The notes under the pieces: model-generated
Databases searched by the model: none
What the model was told of the DNA's origin: nothing
What the model saw: only the letters and a program-made list of their open reading frames with translations
Shown here: piece by piece, positions 6,580-6,802 of the stretch
Numbering within the stretch: position 1 is the stretch's first letter
How the letters are laid out: each line of letters starts with the position of its first letter
Source of the DNA: Candidatus Omnitrophota bacterium
Lineage (GTDB): Bacteria > Omnitrophota > Gorgyraeia > Zapsychrales > JANLHA01
DNA length: 6,802 nt
Direction: 5' to 3'
Assembly: GCA_024653845.1 (NCBI GenBank)
Contig: JANLHA010000099.1
Span: 1-6,802 of the forward strand
Position numbers and translations under genes: made by a program

Positions 6580-6802
6580 TTACAAACGGAATGAAATGAG
6601 TGTTCCGATGATTTCTGAAGTATTCCAGTTACCTGCTTTTTCCTTGGACTGGATCATCAAGAAAATCTTCCAAGATGCTTTATCATTAATTTTAAAATGA
6701 AGTCCTACTGGAACAGTTTGATGTTCGGAAAACTCATGCAAGGCCTGATCATAAAAACCTTCAACACTTATATAAACAGATTTGAGCGCCGCAAGGTTGT
6801 GG
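6580..6802 (-). CDS. C-terminal fragment of a possible outer-membrane beta-barrel protein (partial, runs off right edge)
   Basis: The frame is open for 73 codons from the window edge to TAA at 6580-6582; the start lies outside. I cannot name the protein. It has no long hydrophobic helix. Instead it shows short alternating polar/nonpolar stretches: K-S-V-Y-I-S-V-E, V-P-V-G-L-H-F-K-I, S-W-K-I-F-L-M-I-Q, and a final I-I-G-T-L-I-S-F-R-L at the stop. Alternating strands about nine residues long, a Trp-Asn turn before the last strand and an aromatic near the C-terminus fit the last strands of an outer-membrane barrel, although the very last residue is Leu rather than Phe or Trp. It is on the same strand as the transporter and 32 bases upstream of it, so both may share a message. 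The reading frame is fairly convincing; the barrel call is inference. Confidence 0.6.
   Translation of the reverse strand, partial: HNLAALKSVYISVEGFYDQALHEFSEHQTVPVGLHFKINDKASWKIFLMIQSKEKAGNWNTSEIIGTLISFRL

Noticed and set aside
6518..6700. A 60-codon plus-strand open frame over the right-edge gap
   Set aside because: It overlaps the transporter start and the minus-strand C-terminal fragment, and shows no family resemblance; the minus-strand frame extends to the window edge and fits the gene order.

Overview
The window is a compact block of genes that all read on the minus strand, with no gap longer than 83 bases. It has two edge-truncated genes and five complete ones. Base composition is moderate to slightly AT-leaning, and coding density, short gaps and a strong GGAGGTGA ribosome-binding site indicate a bacterium. 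A beta-barrel-like C-terminus at the right edge and an NnrS protein favour a Gram-negative organism that lives at least partly without oxygen and meets nitric oxide or other nitrogen oxides. The phylum cannot be fixed from this sequence.

In transcription order (right to left) the genes are: the C-terminal 73 residues of a possible outer-membrane beta-barrel protein (6802-6580); a complete AspT/YidE/YbjL-type transporter with two central TrkA-C (RCK_C-like) domains (6547-4874); the anaerobic class III ribonucleotide reductase NrdD with an N-terminal ATP-cone (4837-2726); its radical-SAM activase NrdG, overlapping nrdD by 10 bases (2735-2049); an NnrS-family polytopic membrane protein (2033-771); a 99-residue cytosolic protein with a C-x3-C-x2-C cluster (761-462); and the N-terminus of a membrane protein running off the left edge, which resembles the start of a NarI/HdrE-like cytochrome b subunit (378-1).

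nrdD-nrdG-nnrS-small protein looks like one translationally coupled transcription unit: 10-base overlap, 15-base gap, 9-base gap. NrdD makes dNTPs without oxygen using an oxygen-sensitive glycyl radical, and NrdG carries a labile 4Fe-4S cluster. NnrS proteins are linked to NO tolerance, so a reasonable reading is an anaerobic growth module that pairs DNA-precursor synthesis with protection from NO. The small Cys protein and the left-edge membrane protein are the least explained members. A candidate extended -10 promoter (TGATATAAT) lies just ahead of the left-edge gene, so that gene may start a separate transcript.

I saw no tRNA, rRNA, CRISPR array, insertion sequence, convincing terminator, or recognisable FNR, NnrR or NrdR operator. 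I find no clear evidence of a wholly new system. The most unusual points are the gene partnership, the Cys-rich small protein, and a CCxxC loop in NnrS.
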